DNA of 64,000 nucleotides from Mariprofundus sp. (GCA_021772835.1 JAJFLE010000036.1:1-64000), one strand, 5' to 3'. Shown: positions 1-9,305, counted from the stretch's first letter. Program-made: numbers and translations. The notes: a model not told the origin generated them from the letters alone.

Positions 1-1
1 C

Positions 2-280
2 CTCGCAGGGTGGTCGATCATACATTTCACACTGAGCAAACTGGGACTGGCGAGCCGCATTGTGATTCAGCACAGCAGCACAGCATTCACTGCCCCCGGT
101 GACGCCGATTTCGATGCAGTCGCGTCACTGCCCGACGAAACAGAATGGGATCGCTTCTGTAACATGCTGAAAAGAAAAGGAAAGGCCCGTATTACACTGC
201 CATCGAAAATTATCATCGGTGACAAGTGCATTGCCGAACATGAAGGGGTGTTTGTCGCTATCCTCAACGAACGGCTGTAA
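2..280 (+). CDS. YiiD-C-type thioesterase domain protein, C-terminal fragment
   Basis: The frame is open from base 2 and ends in TAA, so this is the 3' end of a gene cut by the window edge. The ORF-track start (GTG at 62) is internal: the frame reads LAGWSIIHFTLSKLGLASRI upstream of it. The pattern LAGWs...L...GL...IVIQ followed by a beta-rich tail resembles the hot-dog thioesterase domain at the C-terminus of YiiD-type proteins, which are thought to act on acyl-CoA thioesters. The catalytic N-terminal part is outside the window, so activity cannot be judged. The next gene (340) starts 59 bp downstream on the same strand and may be co-transcribed. Confidence 0.6.
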   Translation, partial: LAGWSIIHFTLSKLGLASRIVIQHSSTAFTAPGDADFDAVASLPDETEWDRFCNMLKRKGKARITLPSKIIIGDKCIAEHEGVFVAILNERL

Positions 281-339
281 GCGCGAAACAGAAGTAGCCC
301 GACTTGCCATGTCTTTTTCCGGCATGCAGTCTGTAAGTC

Positions 340-1044
340 ATGCATCAACGTTCGAATGACCCTTCAGCTTATCTGGTAGCTCACCGCGGTGACCGGGATG
401 GTGGTGTTGAAAATACTTTGGCCGCATTCAAGTTTGCTGCTGCTACTGGTGCCCGTTTTGCTGAATGCGACATTCAGTTCACCCGTGATCTGGTTCCCGT
501 TGTAATACATGATAACTGGCTCAAACGCTTGTGTAATCGAGCTGATATCAAAGTCATGCAGACTGATCTGGCTGATTTGAAAACCATCTGCAGCAACCAT
601 TTCGAACTACTGACGCTTGATGAACTGTTATTGTGGTTGCGCAGCCAGCCTCAGGTAACCATGTTCATCGAAATCAAACCCACCATTCTGCGCAGATTAA
701 GCACCGCTGGCATTGTGAGACGACTAAGCGAATGCATTCCCGAGTTTCAGTTTGATCAGTTGGTGCTGATCAGTCAGTCCGTTGCCATTATCGAAACCTG
801 CAAAACAGCGCTTCATTGCCGCACCGGCTGGGTTGCCGAAAGCCATCGTCAGCCAAGCTGTGTAATCGATTACGTGTTTATACCGTTTACTCAGGGCTTT
901 GACATCGCTATCTGGCACGAACGCCATGTCAAAGTCGGCCTGTATACAGTCAATGATACAAATATCGCGTCCGAACTTTTGGCTTTAAACTCCGACCTGA
1001 TCGAAACCGACCACTACGCTCAGATGGTTGCTGATCTTGGCTGA
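340..1044 (+). CDS. Glycerophosphodiester phosphodiesterase (GDPD family)
   Basis: Predicted to hydrolyse glycerophosphodiesters (deacylated phospholipids) to sn-glycerol 3-phosphate and an alcohol. The 234-residue protein shows the GDPD TIM-barrel signatures in order: AHRGD (H15), VENT (E24), AECDIQ (E42, D44), VVIHDN (H57), FIEIK near the middle, TVNDT and LIETD near the end. The two histidines and the acidic metal ligands are present, so the enzyme should be active. No signal peptide is visible, so it is probably cytosolic (UgpQ-like). Its end overlaps the following glycerol-3-phosphate dehydrogenase by 17 bp, which fits a two-step route from phospholipid breakdown products to dihydroxyacetone phosphate. 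Confidence 0.87.
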   Translation: MHQRSNDPSAYLVAHRGDRDGGVENTLAAFKFAAATGARFAECDIQFTRDLVPVVIHDNWLKRLCNRADIKVMQTDLADLKTICSNHFELLTLDELLLWLRSQPQVTMFIEIKPTILRRLSTAGIVRRLSECIPEFQFDQLVLISQSVAIIETCKTALHCRTGWVAESHRQPSCVIDYVFIPFTQGFDIAIWHERHVKVGLYTVNDTNIASELLALNSDLIETDHYAQMVADLG

Positions 1045-2209
1045 TACAGACTACGACATACTGATCATAGGCGGCGGCATCTATGGCTGTGGCATCGCCC
1101 AGGCAGCAGCTGCCAGCGGTTATGCTACCCGTCTGATTGAAAAGAATCGCATTGCTTCGGGCACCAGCAGCCAGTCAAGTAAACTGATCCACGGCGGCCT
1201 GCGTTACCTGGAACAGGCCAATCTGAAACTGGTTCATGAGGGGTTAAGCGAGCGCGAACATCTGCTACGCCTGGCACCCGAACTGGTTCATCGGGAATGG
1301 TTCTATATTCCGGTTTACGAGAACAGCAAACGCCCGCCATGGATGATTGCCGCAGGTCTGCTGCTTTACTGGTTATTGTCTGGCGGCTCTTCCCGTTTCA
1401 AACGTGTTTCACGCCAGCAGTGGGATAACGTGCTGCCCGGACTCAACAAACAGGGGCTGAACGCCTTGTTGGCCTATGAAGATGCAGCTACCGATGATGC
1501 TGCCTTAACCCAGGCCGTTGCGACATCGGCACAGGATCATGGCTGTGAAATTTCGGAAGTATGTGCGCTGAAAAAAGCAACATATGAGAACGCTCACTGG
1601 TCGGTACAACTGAGCAATGGTGAAGCGTTAACAGCGAAGATTCTAGTCAATGCGAGCGGTGCCTGGGTAAACAGGCTGTGCAAGCGCATCAAACCGGAAC
1701 CTCAACAACAATCGGTACGTCTGGTGCAGGGAAGCCATCTCATTCTAAACCGCAGATGCCCGGGATTCATCTATACCGAATCGCTCGATGGACGCGTGAT
1801 GTTCTTTCGGCCATGGCAGGGAAAAACACTGGCAGGCACCACAGAAACACCATACAGCGGTGATCCATCCCTCATCAAACCAACGGCTGACGAGATCGCA
1901 CATATCCTCGACACATATAATCACTATTTCCCCGCCTCGCCCTGCAAAAAAACCGACATTATCGGCACGTATTGTGGCCTGCGTGTATTGCCGGAAAACG
2001 GTGGAGGTGCCTTTTCTGCCAGTCGCGAAACCGTACTGTTATGCGATGATCAAGATAAACCGGCTTATATTGCTGTCTACGGCGGCAAGCTGACCACCTA
2101 CCGCAAAGAATCTGAAAAAGTGCTGAAACTGATTTCGAAATCCATCAAAGCGCCGCACAACATGGATACGAAACAGATTCCGCTGCCTCCGGCTGATCGT
2201 CATCAGTAA
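1028..2209 (+). CDS. glpD: Glycerol-3-phosphate dehydrogenase, FAD-dependent, short form
   Basis: Oxidises sn-glycerol 3-phosphate to dihydroxyacetone phosphate and passes electrons to the quinone pool. The N-terminus has the FAD-binding Rossmann motif IIGGGIYGCG, followed by the GlpD stretch SSKLIHGGLRYLEQ, and near the end YGGKLTTYRKE. At 393 residues it is about 100 shorter than E. coli GlpD and stops where the C-terminal helical domain would begin. The reading frame starts at a weak TTG (1028) inside the preceding GDPD gene; the TTG at 1037 is an alternative. Translational coupling with the upstream gene is likely. It could also be described as a DAO-family oxidoreductase, but the GlpD motifs are specific. 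Confidence 0.85.
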   Translation: MLILADTDYDILIIGGGIYGCGIAQAAAASGYATRLIEKNRIASGTSSQSSKLIHGGLRYLEQANLKLVHEGLSEREHLLRLAPELVHREWFYIPVYENSKRPPWMIAAGLLLYWLLSGGSSRFKRVSRQQWDNVLPGLNKQGLNALLAYEDAATDDAALTQAVATSAQDHGCEISEVCALKKATYENAHWSVQLSNGEALTAKILVNASGAWVNRLCKRIKPEPQQQSVRLVQGSHLILNRRCPGFIYTESLDGRVMFFRPWQGKTLAGTTETPYSGDPSLIKPTADEIAHILDTYNHYFPASPCKKTDIIGTYCGLRVLPENGGGAFSASRETVLLCDDQDKPAYIAVYGGKLTTYRKESEKVLKLISKSIKAPHNMDTKQIPLPPADRHQ

Positions 2210-2407
2210 GCCGTTAGCAGCCGATTTTGCAGCCTGAGGTTCATTCATAGCGATGATTCACGACCTGTGTTATAAGAGTAAGGCATTGGAATAAGACTGC
2301 AACAATGCAATACTCATCTATAGCGACATTCTGATACGCTAAGCGGCACTCTCAGCAACAGCCCGGATCTACCAATTTTAATAAGCTCCGGCACTGTTAC
2401 TGCTATG

Positions 2408-2629
2408 CTATACAATCTCGTTGATCTTCTCGGCAATTTTCTCAGCTGTGGCACGGTGGATAAAACGATCGCCCACACGAACAGCCGGTGCATGAGGGCA
2501 AAGGCTCTGGCAATCCAGATCCTCCACCTCATACCCTTGCTGTCTCAGCTCTTCTGCCATCGCTCTGCTAGCAAAGTCGCTACAGCGGGGGCCGTAACAA
2601 ACGCCGATAGCAGGCATTGAAGAAGACAT
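2408..2629 (-). CDS. Small thioredoxin-like [2Fe-2S] ferredoxin domain protein
   Basis: The ORF track gives 129 residues, but the homologous part begins at the internal Met (ATG at 2629), giving 73 residues; the upstream part only shadows the rhlE 3' end. Four cysteines are spaced CX4C (C11, C16) and CX3C (C40, C44), in CYGPRC and CQSLCPHAP, as in thioredoxin-fold [2Fe-2S] ferredoxins related to the NuoE C-terminal half. It probably acts as a small electron carrier; the partner is unknown. The start lies directly behind the stop codon of rhlE, so the two genes are likely translationally coupled. Confidence 0.7.
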   Translation of the reverse strand: MSSSMPAIGVCYGPRCSDFASRAMAEELRQQGYEVEDLDCQSLCPHAPAVRVGDRFIHRATAEKIAEKINEIV

Positions 2630-2630
2630 G

Positions 2631-3905
2631 TCAGGCCTTCTTGGCAGCAGTCCGCTCGCCTCTACCTGGACGGCGGCTACGTGTACTGTGCGGCTTACGC
2701 GGCGAGCTTGGATCGTGTCTGCGGTGATCAGGTTTCTTACGTTGAGGAGCAGCTTCTGCCGGCTCGTCCTTGCCCGGTTCAAAGCCCTCAACCACAACTT
2801 TTGGAATCGCCTTTTTAATCAACTTCTCGATTGCAAATAGCAGCTTGTTCTCATCAATGCTGACCAGAGACAAGGATTCGCCGCTATTACCTGCGCGACC
2901 GGTACGACCGATGCGATGTACATAATCTTCAGCAACATTGGGCAACTCGAAGTTCACCACATGCGGTAACTGGTCGATATCCAGGCCGCGAGCGGCGATG
3001 TCGGTAGCGACCAGCACACGGATGTTGCCAGCCTTGAATGCCGCCAGCGCTTTGGTACGCGCCGTCTGACTCTTGTTGCCGTGAATCGCAGCAGCCTGGA
3101 TACCGTCGCTTTCCAGCTGAGTCGTCAGCTTGTTGGCACCATGTTTGGTTTTGGTGAATACCAGCACCTGCTTCCAGGCACCCTCCTTAATCAGATGGGA
3201 GAGCAATGCGCGTTTTTTCGTTTTACTAACCGGATGCACGACCTGTGTAACCTGATGCGCGGTTTCGTTACGTGCGACTTCCACATAAACAGGAGAGCGC
3301 AGAAAACCACTGGCCAGCTGTTTAATTTCAGGGGAGAAGGTTGCTGAAAAAAGCAGATTTTGGCGTTGCCTCGGCAGCATTTTCAATACTTTACGAATAT
3401 CATGAATAAAACCCATATCAAGCATGCGGTCTGCTTCATCGAGCACAAAAAACTCAACATGGCCCAGATCGCATTTGCCCTGTCCAATCAGGTCAAGCAG
3501 GCGGCCCGGTGTCGCCACGAGAATATCCACGCCGCGCTGCAGCTTCTGAATCTGTGGATTAATACCCACACCACCGAACACAACGGTAGAGCGCAGGGAA
3601 AGGTGCTTGCCGTAAGTGGCGATACTTTCGCTCACCTGAGCAGCAAGCTCACGTGTTGGGGTCAGTACAAGCGCACGGATCGGGCGCCTGTTGTGGCGCT
3701 CAGGATGTGTCTTCTGCATCAGTTGCAGCATAGGCAGGGTGAAACCTGCAGTTTTGCCGGTGCCTGTCTGCGCACCAGCCAGAATATCGTGCCCTTCAAG
3801 CACGACCGGAATGGATTTTTCCTGCACCGGTGTCGGGGTGGTATAGCCCTCTTCACGCACAGCGCGAAGCAATTCGGCTGAAAGGCCGAGCTCATCAAAT
3901 GTCAT
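2631..3905 (-). CDS. rhlE: DEAD-box ATP-dependent RNA helicase, RhlE type
   Basis: RNA helicase involved in RNA remodelling (ribosome assembly or mRNA decay in relatives). Motifs appear in order: F motif and Q motif (TFDELGL, TPTPVQ), Walker [19 protein letters not shown] within [17 protein letters not shown], and the helicase C-terminal motifs [10 protein letters not shown] and [10 protein letters not shown]. The C-terminal tail is basic and low in complexity, as in RhlE proteins. The ORF track starts 7 codons earlier at GTG (3926); I chose the ATG at 3905 because MTFDELGLS matches the family N-terminus. A 257-bp spacer separates it from speA upstream. Confidence 0.9.
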   Translation of the reverse strand: MTFDELGLSAELLRAVREEGYTTPTPVQEKSIPVVLEGHDILAGAQTGTGKTAGFTLPMLQLMQKTHPERHNRRPIRALVLTPTRELAAQVSESIATYGKHLSLRSTVVFGGVGINPQIQKLQRGVDILVATPGRLLDLIGQGKCDLGHVEFFVLDEADRMLDMGFIHDIRKVLKMLPRQRQNLLFSATFSPEIKQLASGFLRSPVYVEVARNETAHQVTQVVHPVSKTKKRALLSHLIKEGAWKQVLVFTKTKHGANKLTTQLESDGIQAAAIHGNKSQTARTKALAAFKAGNIRVLVATDIAARGLDIDQLPHVVNFELPNVAEDYVHRIGRTGRAGNSGESLSLVSIDENKLLFAIEKLIKKAIPKVVVEGFEPGKDEPAEAAPQRKKPDHRRHDPSSPRKPHSTRSRRPGRGERTAAKKA

Positions 3906-4122
3906 CTGTATATATTTCCGTTGCACCCGATACTAAAGCTTCACTGAACGTGCTGGGCGCATGTTTTATTTTCCGAATCGCCGGTCATCAGTGATTGGCC
4001 GGGCAGACGAAGAAAGGAGTACCCTCTCTTCAGGAGAGGCGCACAATAGCCACTTTCGCCAAAATAACAAGTTATTCCAACAGTTATAACTTATTAGCAC
4101 CATTTTTCAGCACCCTGATCTG

Positions 4123-4142
4123 GCCGCCGGGGGCGGCTTTTT
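4123..4142 (+). terminator. Terminator-like hairpin, antisense to the flanking genes
   Basis: GCCGCC-ggg-GGCGGC is followed by five T on the plus strand. Both flanking genes (rhlE, speA) are on the minus strand, where the hairpin is preceded by A and lacks a T-tract. As an intrinsic terminator it would therefore stop plus-strand (antisense) transcription rather than speA mRNA. Confidence 0.5.
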
Positions 4143-4162
4143 CTCATGGGCTGATGGCTGAA

Positions 4163-6082
4163 TTAGCGTGATGGAATCGACGGAGGCAACTGCTCTTCCA
4201 GATAGGTATACCCGGCCAGTCCCTCTTTATAGAAACGCAAAAACAGACCCGCCTCAGCAGTTGTCAAACGACCTTCTGTTTTGGCCTGAGTCAGTTGACG
4301 GCGCATGCGATCAATCAACACTTTCTCGTTGAACTGCACATAATCGAGCACTTCGGCAACACTCTCACCTTCCACGATCTGCTCCAGTTCATAGTGATCG
4401 CCATCCATGCGTACATGCACAGCATGCGTGTCGCCAAACAGATTATGCAGATCGCCGAGAATTTCCTGATAGGCACCGGTGAGGAATACACCGATCAGGT
4501 AGTCATCGCCGGTTTTCACCGGATGCAATGGCAACGTTTCGGAGTGACCGCCCTCAAGCGCAAAGTTCTGAATCTTGCCATCGGAATCGCAGGTGATATC
4601 GACCAGAATACCCTGTCGAACCGGCTCTTCATCCAGCCTGTGAATCGGTACTACCGGAAACAGCTGATCAATTGCCCAGGAATCGGGCAAAGACTGGAAT
4701 AGTGAAAAGTTACAGAAATAACGATCAGCCATCTGCGTGCGGATGCCAGGTATCAACTCTTCAACCTCGGCCTCATCCAGCTTGTTAATCAGCAAGGCCA
4801 GCATATGCCAGTAAAGCTCATCGGCCTGCGCTCGCTCAGCCAGACTGCAGTGGCCGAGTACAAACAGCCTGTTTACATCCTCACGCAAAGAAACCACATC
4901 ATGAAGTGCTTCGCGCGCTTCGATGCAATCAAAATCAGCATAGGTATTCCACAGCTGGCGCAACTGCATCGGTGCCTCTTCGGCAGGTTCGCCAACCGGG
5001 ATATCATTTGTCCGTTTGGTCACACCGAGCACGTCAATCACCATTACCGCATGATGCGCCACAAGGGCGCGTCCCGATTCGGATATAATGTGTGGATGAG
5101 GCAGGTTTTCCTCATCACAAACGGCCTTCAATGACCATACGATGTCGTTGGCATATTCCTGCAGCGAATAATCTACCGAGGTATGTGTGCCGGAGATCGA
5201 ACCGTCATAGTTCACCCCGAGCCCTCCGCCAACATCCATGTATTCGATCGGAGCGCCAAGCTTGCGCAGCTCGACATAAAAACGTGCAGCTTCCTGCATC
5301 GCCTGCTTGATGCGGCGGATACGCGGCACCTGCGAACCAATATGGAAATGCAGCAGGCGCAAAGCGCCGAGTTTGCCCGCATCCCTAAGCTTGTTGACGA
5401 CCTCAACCAACTCCGAAGCAGACAGACCGAACTTGGACTGGTCACCGCCGGAGTCTTCCCACTTGCCCTGACTGGTCGCTGCAAGTCGGCAGCGCAAACC
5501 AATCAACGGTTCAACGCCCAACCTCTGCGAGGCTTCAAGGATCATGTCCAGTTCATTGGATTTCTCGACCACAATAAACACACGTTTGCCCATCTTGCGA
5601 CCGATCATGGCCAGCTCGATAAACTCGCGATCCTTGTAACCATTACAGATTATCAGCCCTTCAACATCCTCAAGCATAGCAAGCGTGGCATGTAGCTCCG
5701 GCTTGGATCCGGCCTCAAGACCCCAGTTGAATTCGGCACCGAACTCAACAATCTCTTCAACCACCTGACGCTGCTGATTTACTTTAATCGGATAAACGCC
5801 GAAATAACGCCCCTGATATTCAGCTTCTTCACGGGCAATGGAAAAGCGCTGGTGTATCTGCGACATGCGTTGTTTAAGAATATCGGAAAAGCGCAGCAAC
5901 AACGGCGGGTAGAGACCGCGCTCAGCCAGCTCATCACAAAGCTGCTTCAAATCAATCTGATGCTCACCATCGGGAATAGCCACCATGTGGCCATTGTCAT
6001 TCACGCCATAGAAGCCGTTACCCCAACCTTCAACCTGATAGAGCTCTGCTGCAGACTCTGTTGACCAGACCTTATCCGTCAT
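4163..6082 (-). CDS. speA: Biosynthetic arginine decarboxylase
   Basis: PLP-dependent enzyme that converts arginine to agmatine, the first step to putrescine and other polyamines. The 639-residue length is close to E. coli SpeA (658). Visible features are the PLP-lysine segment VYPIKVNQ, the barrel segment FHIGSQV, ESGRALVAHHA, and the acidic C-terminal region typical of SpeA rather than of the diaminopimelate or ornithine decarboxylases. Its start overlaps the end of trmD by 11 bp, so it appears to be read as the last gene of the ffh-rpsP-rimM-trmD run, in the place where rplS normally sits. No speB or aguA is seen in the window. Confidence 0.92.
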   Translation of the reverse strand: MTDKVWSTESAAELYQVEGWGNGFYGVNDNGHMVAIPDGEHQIDLKQLCDELAERGLYPPLLLRFSDILKQRMSQIHQRFSIAREEAEYQGRYFGVYPIKVNQQRQVVEEIVEFGAEFNWGLEAGSKPELHATLAMLEDVEGLIICNGYKDREFIELAMIGRKMGKRVFIVVEKSNELDMILEASQRLGVEPLIGLRCRLAATSQGKWEDSGGDQSKFGLSASELVEVVNKLRDAGKLGALRLLHFHIGSQVPRIRRIKQAMQEAARFYVELRKLGAPIEYMDVGGGLGVNYDGSISGTHTSVDYSLQEYANDIVWSLKAVCDEENLPHPHIISESGRALVAHHAVMVIDVLGVTKRTNDIPVGEPAEEAPMQLRQLWNTYADFDCIEAREALHDVVSLREDVNRLFVLGHCSLAERAQADELYWHMLALLINKLDEAEVEELIPGIRTQMADRYFCNFSLFQSLPDSWAIDQLFPVVPIHRLDEEPVRQGILVDITCDSDGKIQNFALEGGHSETLPLHPVKTGDDYLIGVFLTGAYQEILGDLHNLFGDTHAVHVRMDGDHYELEQIVEGESVAEVLDYVQFNEKVLIDRMRRQLTQAKTEGRLTTAEAGLFLRFYKEGLAGYTYLEEQLPPSIPSR

Positions 6083-6758
6083 GTTTTACCCCATCAAGAT
6101 CAGCTTTTCTACTACGCAGTATAGCCTGTTCATGCCGCCACTTTTCGATCTTAGCATGGTTACCGGAAAGCAATACATCCGGCACGTGTTTGCCTTCAAA
6201 TTCCTCAGGACGGGTGTAATGCGGCCAGTCGAGTATGCCTTCCTCGGTGAATGAATCGAGCACAGCTGATTCAGGACTACCCAGCACGTCGGGAAGCAAC
6301 CTGATGACACTATCGAGCACACACAGTGCAGCAGGCTCTCCACCGGAGAGTACATAGTCACCAAGTGAAATTTCTTCATCTACATAATCACAAATGCGTT
6401 CGTCAAAACCTTCGTAGCGACCACAGAGCAGGGTAATGCCGGACTTTTCAGTGTATTCCAACGCCTTGGCCTGTGTGAACGATATACCGGACGGGGTGAG
6501 CATCACCACATGTGTATCGGGCTGACGCTTGCGCGCCTCACGAATCGCGGCCACAACTGGCCCCGGCTTCATCAGCATGCCCGGACCACCGCCATAAGGG
6601 GCGTCATCCACTTTACTGTGTTTATCTGTGGCAAAATCGCGAAGCTGGATACAGTCCACATCAACAATGCCTGCAGCAATCGCTCGTTTCGGAATCGAAC
6701 AGGATAGCGGAGTATCAAAGAATTCAGGGAACAGGGTCAGGATCTGGGCGTGAAACAT
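6072..6758 (-). CDS. trmD: tRNA (guanine(37)-N1)-methyltransferase
   Basis: Methylates G37 next to the anticodon of tRNAs using SAM and so prevents +1 frameshifting. The protein has the TrmD knot motifs LCGRYEGFDERI and LGDYVLSGGE and the tail DVLLSGNHAKIEKWR. At 228 residues it is slightly shorter than E. coli TrmD (255). The start (MFHAQILTLFPEFF) overlaps rimM by 22 bp and the end overlaps speA by 11 bp, showing tight coupling in this ribosome-linked operon. Confidence 0.95.
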   Translation of the reverse strand: MFHAQILTLFPEFFDTPLSCSIPKRAIAAGIVDVDCIQLRDFATDKHSKVDDAPYGGGPGMLMKPGPVVAAIREARKRQPDTHVVMLTPSGISFTQAKALEYTEKSGITLLCGRYEGFDERICDYVDEEISLGDYVLSGGEPAALCVLDSVIRLLPDVLGSPESAVLDSFTEEGILDWPHYTRPEEFEGKHVPDVLLSGNHAKIEKWRHEQAILRSRKADLDGVKHDG

Positions 6759-7288
6759 ACATCCATCCCTTCAGGCAGGTTCACCCAGATCGTAGACTCG
6801 TCAAGGTTCACATCAATGACAATCTCTTCAATAAACGGGATCAGCCATTCACCCTGCACATCAGCATCGTCAGATGTTCGTATGAGCAGATTATCCTGTG
6901 CCCCATACTCTTCCAGCGCAATCACGGTACCGAGAAGCTCATCACTCTCATCACGCAGCACTTCGCAGCCGATCAGATCTTGCCAAAGGAATTCATCTTC
7001 ATCGACTTCAACTTCGCTGGCTTTGACCCAGACTTTCAGCCCTTTAAAGGCTTCCGCCTCATTGCAGCTGTTGATGCCATCAAGTTCGGCCAGCGTACGC
7101 TTGCCGCCATGCAGCCAGCAGCGTCGGACCGGATACGGTTTTGCAGTCTCGGCAGATTTGCCAAGCCACCAACAAGAATACCCGGCGATTGCTTGCGCAG
7201 GCCGGGTATGTGAATAGATCGTCAGCGTACCCTTGAGGCCGTGTGCCCCGAGAATATCGCCGATATGTAATAATGCCTCAGTAGACAT
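6737..7288 (-). CDS. rimM: Ribosome maturation factor RimM
   Basis: Assists 30S subunit maturation (16S 3' domain, with protein S19). The sequence begins HIGDILGAHGLKGTL, the typical RimM N-terminal beta-barrel, and the C-terminal half holds the PRC-barrel-like part (LLIRTSDD, IPFIEEIVIDVN). I set the start at the ATG at 7288 rather than the TTG one codon upstream, giving 183 residues. It lies between rpsP and trmD, the conserved order in proteobacteria. Confidence 0.93.
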   Translation of the reverse strand: MSTEALLHIGDILGAHGLKGTLTIYSHTRPAQAIAGYSCWWLGKSAETAKPYPVRRCWLHGGKRTLAELDGINSCNEAEAFKGLKVWVKASEVEVDEDEFLWQDLIGCEVLRDESDELLGTVIALEEYGAQDNLLIRTSDDADVQGEWLIPFIEEIVIDVNLDESTIWVNLPEGMDVCFTPRS

Positions 7289-7326
7289 CAAACAAAGCCC
7301 TTGCTTAGGCCTCGTCGATCAATCAA

Positions 7327-7566
7327 TTATGCAGATGCTTTGGCGATCAGGCTGGCCACACGGTCAGATACCTGAGCACCCTGGTCGGTCCATGCTTTTA
7401 CACGGTCCAGATCCAGCTTGATCACTTCAGGATCAGTGCAAGGGTCAAAGTAGCCAAGTTTCTCGATGAATGCTCCATCGCGACGCTTACGCTCGTCCAT
7501 GACGACTACAGAATAAAACGGACGCTTCTTACGTCCACCACGGCTCAAACGGATAACAGTTGCCAT
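7327..7566 (-). CDS. rpsP: 30S ribosomal protein S16
   Basis: Small-subunit ribosomal protein of 79 residues. The N-terminus [20 protein letters not shown] and the segment IEKLGYFDP are diagnostic of S16. A purine-rich stretch, GGAGGTTTT, lies just before the ATG on the minus strand. It is first in the rpsP-rimM-trmD set and is separated from ffh by a 278-bp region full of hairpins. Confidence 0.97.
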   Translation of the reverse strand: MATVIRLSRGGRKKRPFYSVVVMDERKRRDGAFIEKLGYFDPCTDPEVIKLDLDRVKAWTDQGAQVSDRVASLIAKASA

Positions 7567-7701
7567 TATGTAAAACCTCCAAAAAACAGGCGGCGCACTA
7601 TAGAGGCATAGCCAGCCACTCGCAAGGAACTAAATATTCTAATTTCAGTATGCTTTGAAAAAACCACAGCACCCGAGTAACCCATGGATACCCCCAATCA
7701 C

Positions 7702-7840
7702 CATTCGGCAGGATAGCCGAATGGGACGAGCTTCAGCTCGCCCGCAGGGTGAGGCCCACGCATGGGCCGAATCACAATTCCTCAGGACAGAGGAATTGCA
7801 CGAGCTCCAGCTCGCCCAAAGGGTGAGGGGCAGGATGCTC
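7702..7840. repeat. Hairpin array A (two tandem units) between ffh and rpsP
   Basis: Two units of about 75 bp each combine a variable hairpin with a near-constant one. The variable hairpins are CATTCGGC-AGGATA-GCCGAATG (7702-7723) and CAATTCCTC-AGGACA-GAGGAATTG (7775-7798): stems differ but the loop is AGGAYA in both. The constant part is ACGAGCTYCAGCTCG followed by CCC-N3-GGGTGAGG (7726-7754 and 7800-7828). A third hairpin, GGCCCA-CGCA-TGGGCC, lies between them (7753-7768). No coding role is apparent. It resembles arrays B (10699) and C (18497). Confidence 0.7.
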
Positions 7841-7844
7841 CGAG

Positions 7845-9215
7845 TTACATCTTCGGTATACCCGGAGGCATGCCACCGCCGCCCATGCCACCAAGTTTGC
7901 CCATCATCTGGGCCATCATGCGCTTGCCTTTTCCACCCTTCATCTTCTTCATCATGCGCTGCATCTGGCCGAACTGTTTAAGCATACGATTAAGTTCAGG
8001 CACACTGGTTCCGGAACCTGTGGCAACGCGACGTTTGCGGCTGCCATTGAGCAACTTGGGATATTTACGTTCTTTCGGCGTCATCGAATAGACCATCGCC
8101 TGCATGCGCTTCATGGGTTTATCATCCATCTGATCCATCGCTTCCTGTGGCAGTTTCATGCCCGGCATCATCTTCAACATGCTCGCCATGCCGCCCATGT
8201 TCTGCATCTGATCCAGCTGCTCAGCGAAATCCCCCAGATCAAACTCCCCCTTATTGATCTTGGAGGCAGCCTTTCTGGCCTGATCTTCATTAACCGAAGA
8301 CTGGATTTTCTCAACCAGACCAACCACGTCACCCTGACCGAGAATACGACCAGCCATACGTTGAGGGTCAAAGGCCTCAAAAGCATCAATCTTTTCGCCC
8401 GTGCCTACATAACGGATCACTACACCAGTGCTGTGTGCCACGGAGAGTGCTGCACCGCCGCGCACATCCGCATCGGTTTTGGTCAGGATACAGCCGCTCA
8501 TATTCACCGCAGCATGGAACTGCTCGGCAATCTGCAGTGCGGTCTGACCGGTCATGGAGTCAAGGACAAGCAGTCGCTCGCTGGCAGCAACCGTGTCTGC
8601 AACATCTTTAATCTCGGCCATCAACCCGTCATCAACCACCTGACGACCGGCAGTATCAAGAATCAGTACATGATGCCCGTCGCGCCCGGCCTGAAGTACG
8701 GCAGACTTGGCCATCTTAGCAGCCGTAGAGCCCTCACCGACGATATAGGGCACATCCACCTGCCCGGCCAGCACTTGCAACTGCTCACGCGCTGCAGGGC
8801 GCGTAGCATCCACAGATGTCAGTGCTACTTTTTTGCCCTGACCTGCCAACAGGCGAGCCAGCTTACCTGCGGTGGTTGTTTTACCGGCACCCTGCAGACC
8901 GCAGAGCAGAATCACCGAAGGGATCTTGGAAAGTTCGAGATCACGACGCTGGCCACCCAGCACATCGGCCAGCACATCGTTAAGAATTTTAATAATAACC
9001 TGACCGGGCTGCAGGCTCTTGGCGACTTCAGCACCGAGCGCACGTTCACGCACTTCGCTTAACAGATGACGTGTCACCGGCAGTGCAACATCAGCTTCCA
9101 GCAAGGCCAGGCGCATTTCACGCAGCGTTGCATCCAGATCCGCTTCAGAGACGCGCGCAGCACCGCGCAGTTTGTGGGCAATATCACCGAGTTTTTCACT
9201 TAAACGACTAAACAT
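7845..9215 (-). CDS. ffh: Signal recognition particle protein Ffh
   Basis: GTPase of the signal recognition particle, which binds 4.5S RNA and signal sequences and targets membrane proteins to FtsY and SecYEG. The N domain (MFSRLSEKLGDIAHKLRG) is followed by the G domain with GLQGAGKTTTAGKLA, DTAGR and TKTD, then the methionine-rich M domain ending in GGMGGGGMPPGIPKM. The length of 456 residues is normal. It precedes rpsP-rimM-trmD, as in many proteobacteria. The 4.5S RNA gene is not recognised in the window. Confidence 0.97.
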   Translation of the reverse strand: MFSRLSEKLGDIAHKLRGAARVSEADLDATLREMRLALLEADVALPVTRHLLSEVRERALGAEVAKSLQPGQVIIKILNDVLADVLGGQRRDLELSKIPSVILLCGLQGAGKTTTAGKLARLLAGQGKKVALTSVDATRPAAREQLQVLAGQVDVPYIVGEGSTAAKMAKSAVLQAGRDGHHVLILDTAGRQVVDDGLMAEIKDVADTVAASERLLVLDSMTGQTALQIAEQFHAAVNMSGCILTKTDADVRGGAALSVAHSTGVVIRYVGTGEKIDAFEAFDPQRMAGRILGQGDVVGLVEKIQSSVNEDQARKAASKINKGEFDLGDFAEQLDQMQNMGGMASMLKMMPGMKLPQEAMDQMDDKPMKRMQAMVYSMTPKERKYPKLLNGSRKRRVATGSGTSVPELNRMLKQFGQMQRMMKKMKGGKGKRMMAQMMGKLGGMGGGGMPPGIPKM

Positions 9216-9305
9216 GTTTATCTCCTGCGTTCTGCTCGACTACCAGTCAAACAGGCCAGCTATTCTGTGACAGCGGCCCTGCGGGTCAATGCCGGGTTTC
9301 GATCC

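Noticed and set aside
6512-7213. 233-aa plus-strand ORF opposite trmD/rimM
   Set aside because: It is the antisense shadow of two firmly identified overlapping genes.
7702-7840. CRISPR-like arrangement in array A
   Set aside because: Only two units, the 'spacers' are themselves palindromic, and no cas genes are nearby.
7655-7981. 108-aa plus-strand ORF spanning hairpin array A
   Set aside because: It reads through repeats and the antisense of ffh; the repeated Arg/Ala-rich translation is produced by the hairpin units.
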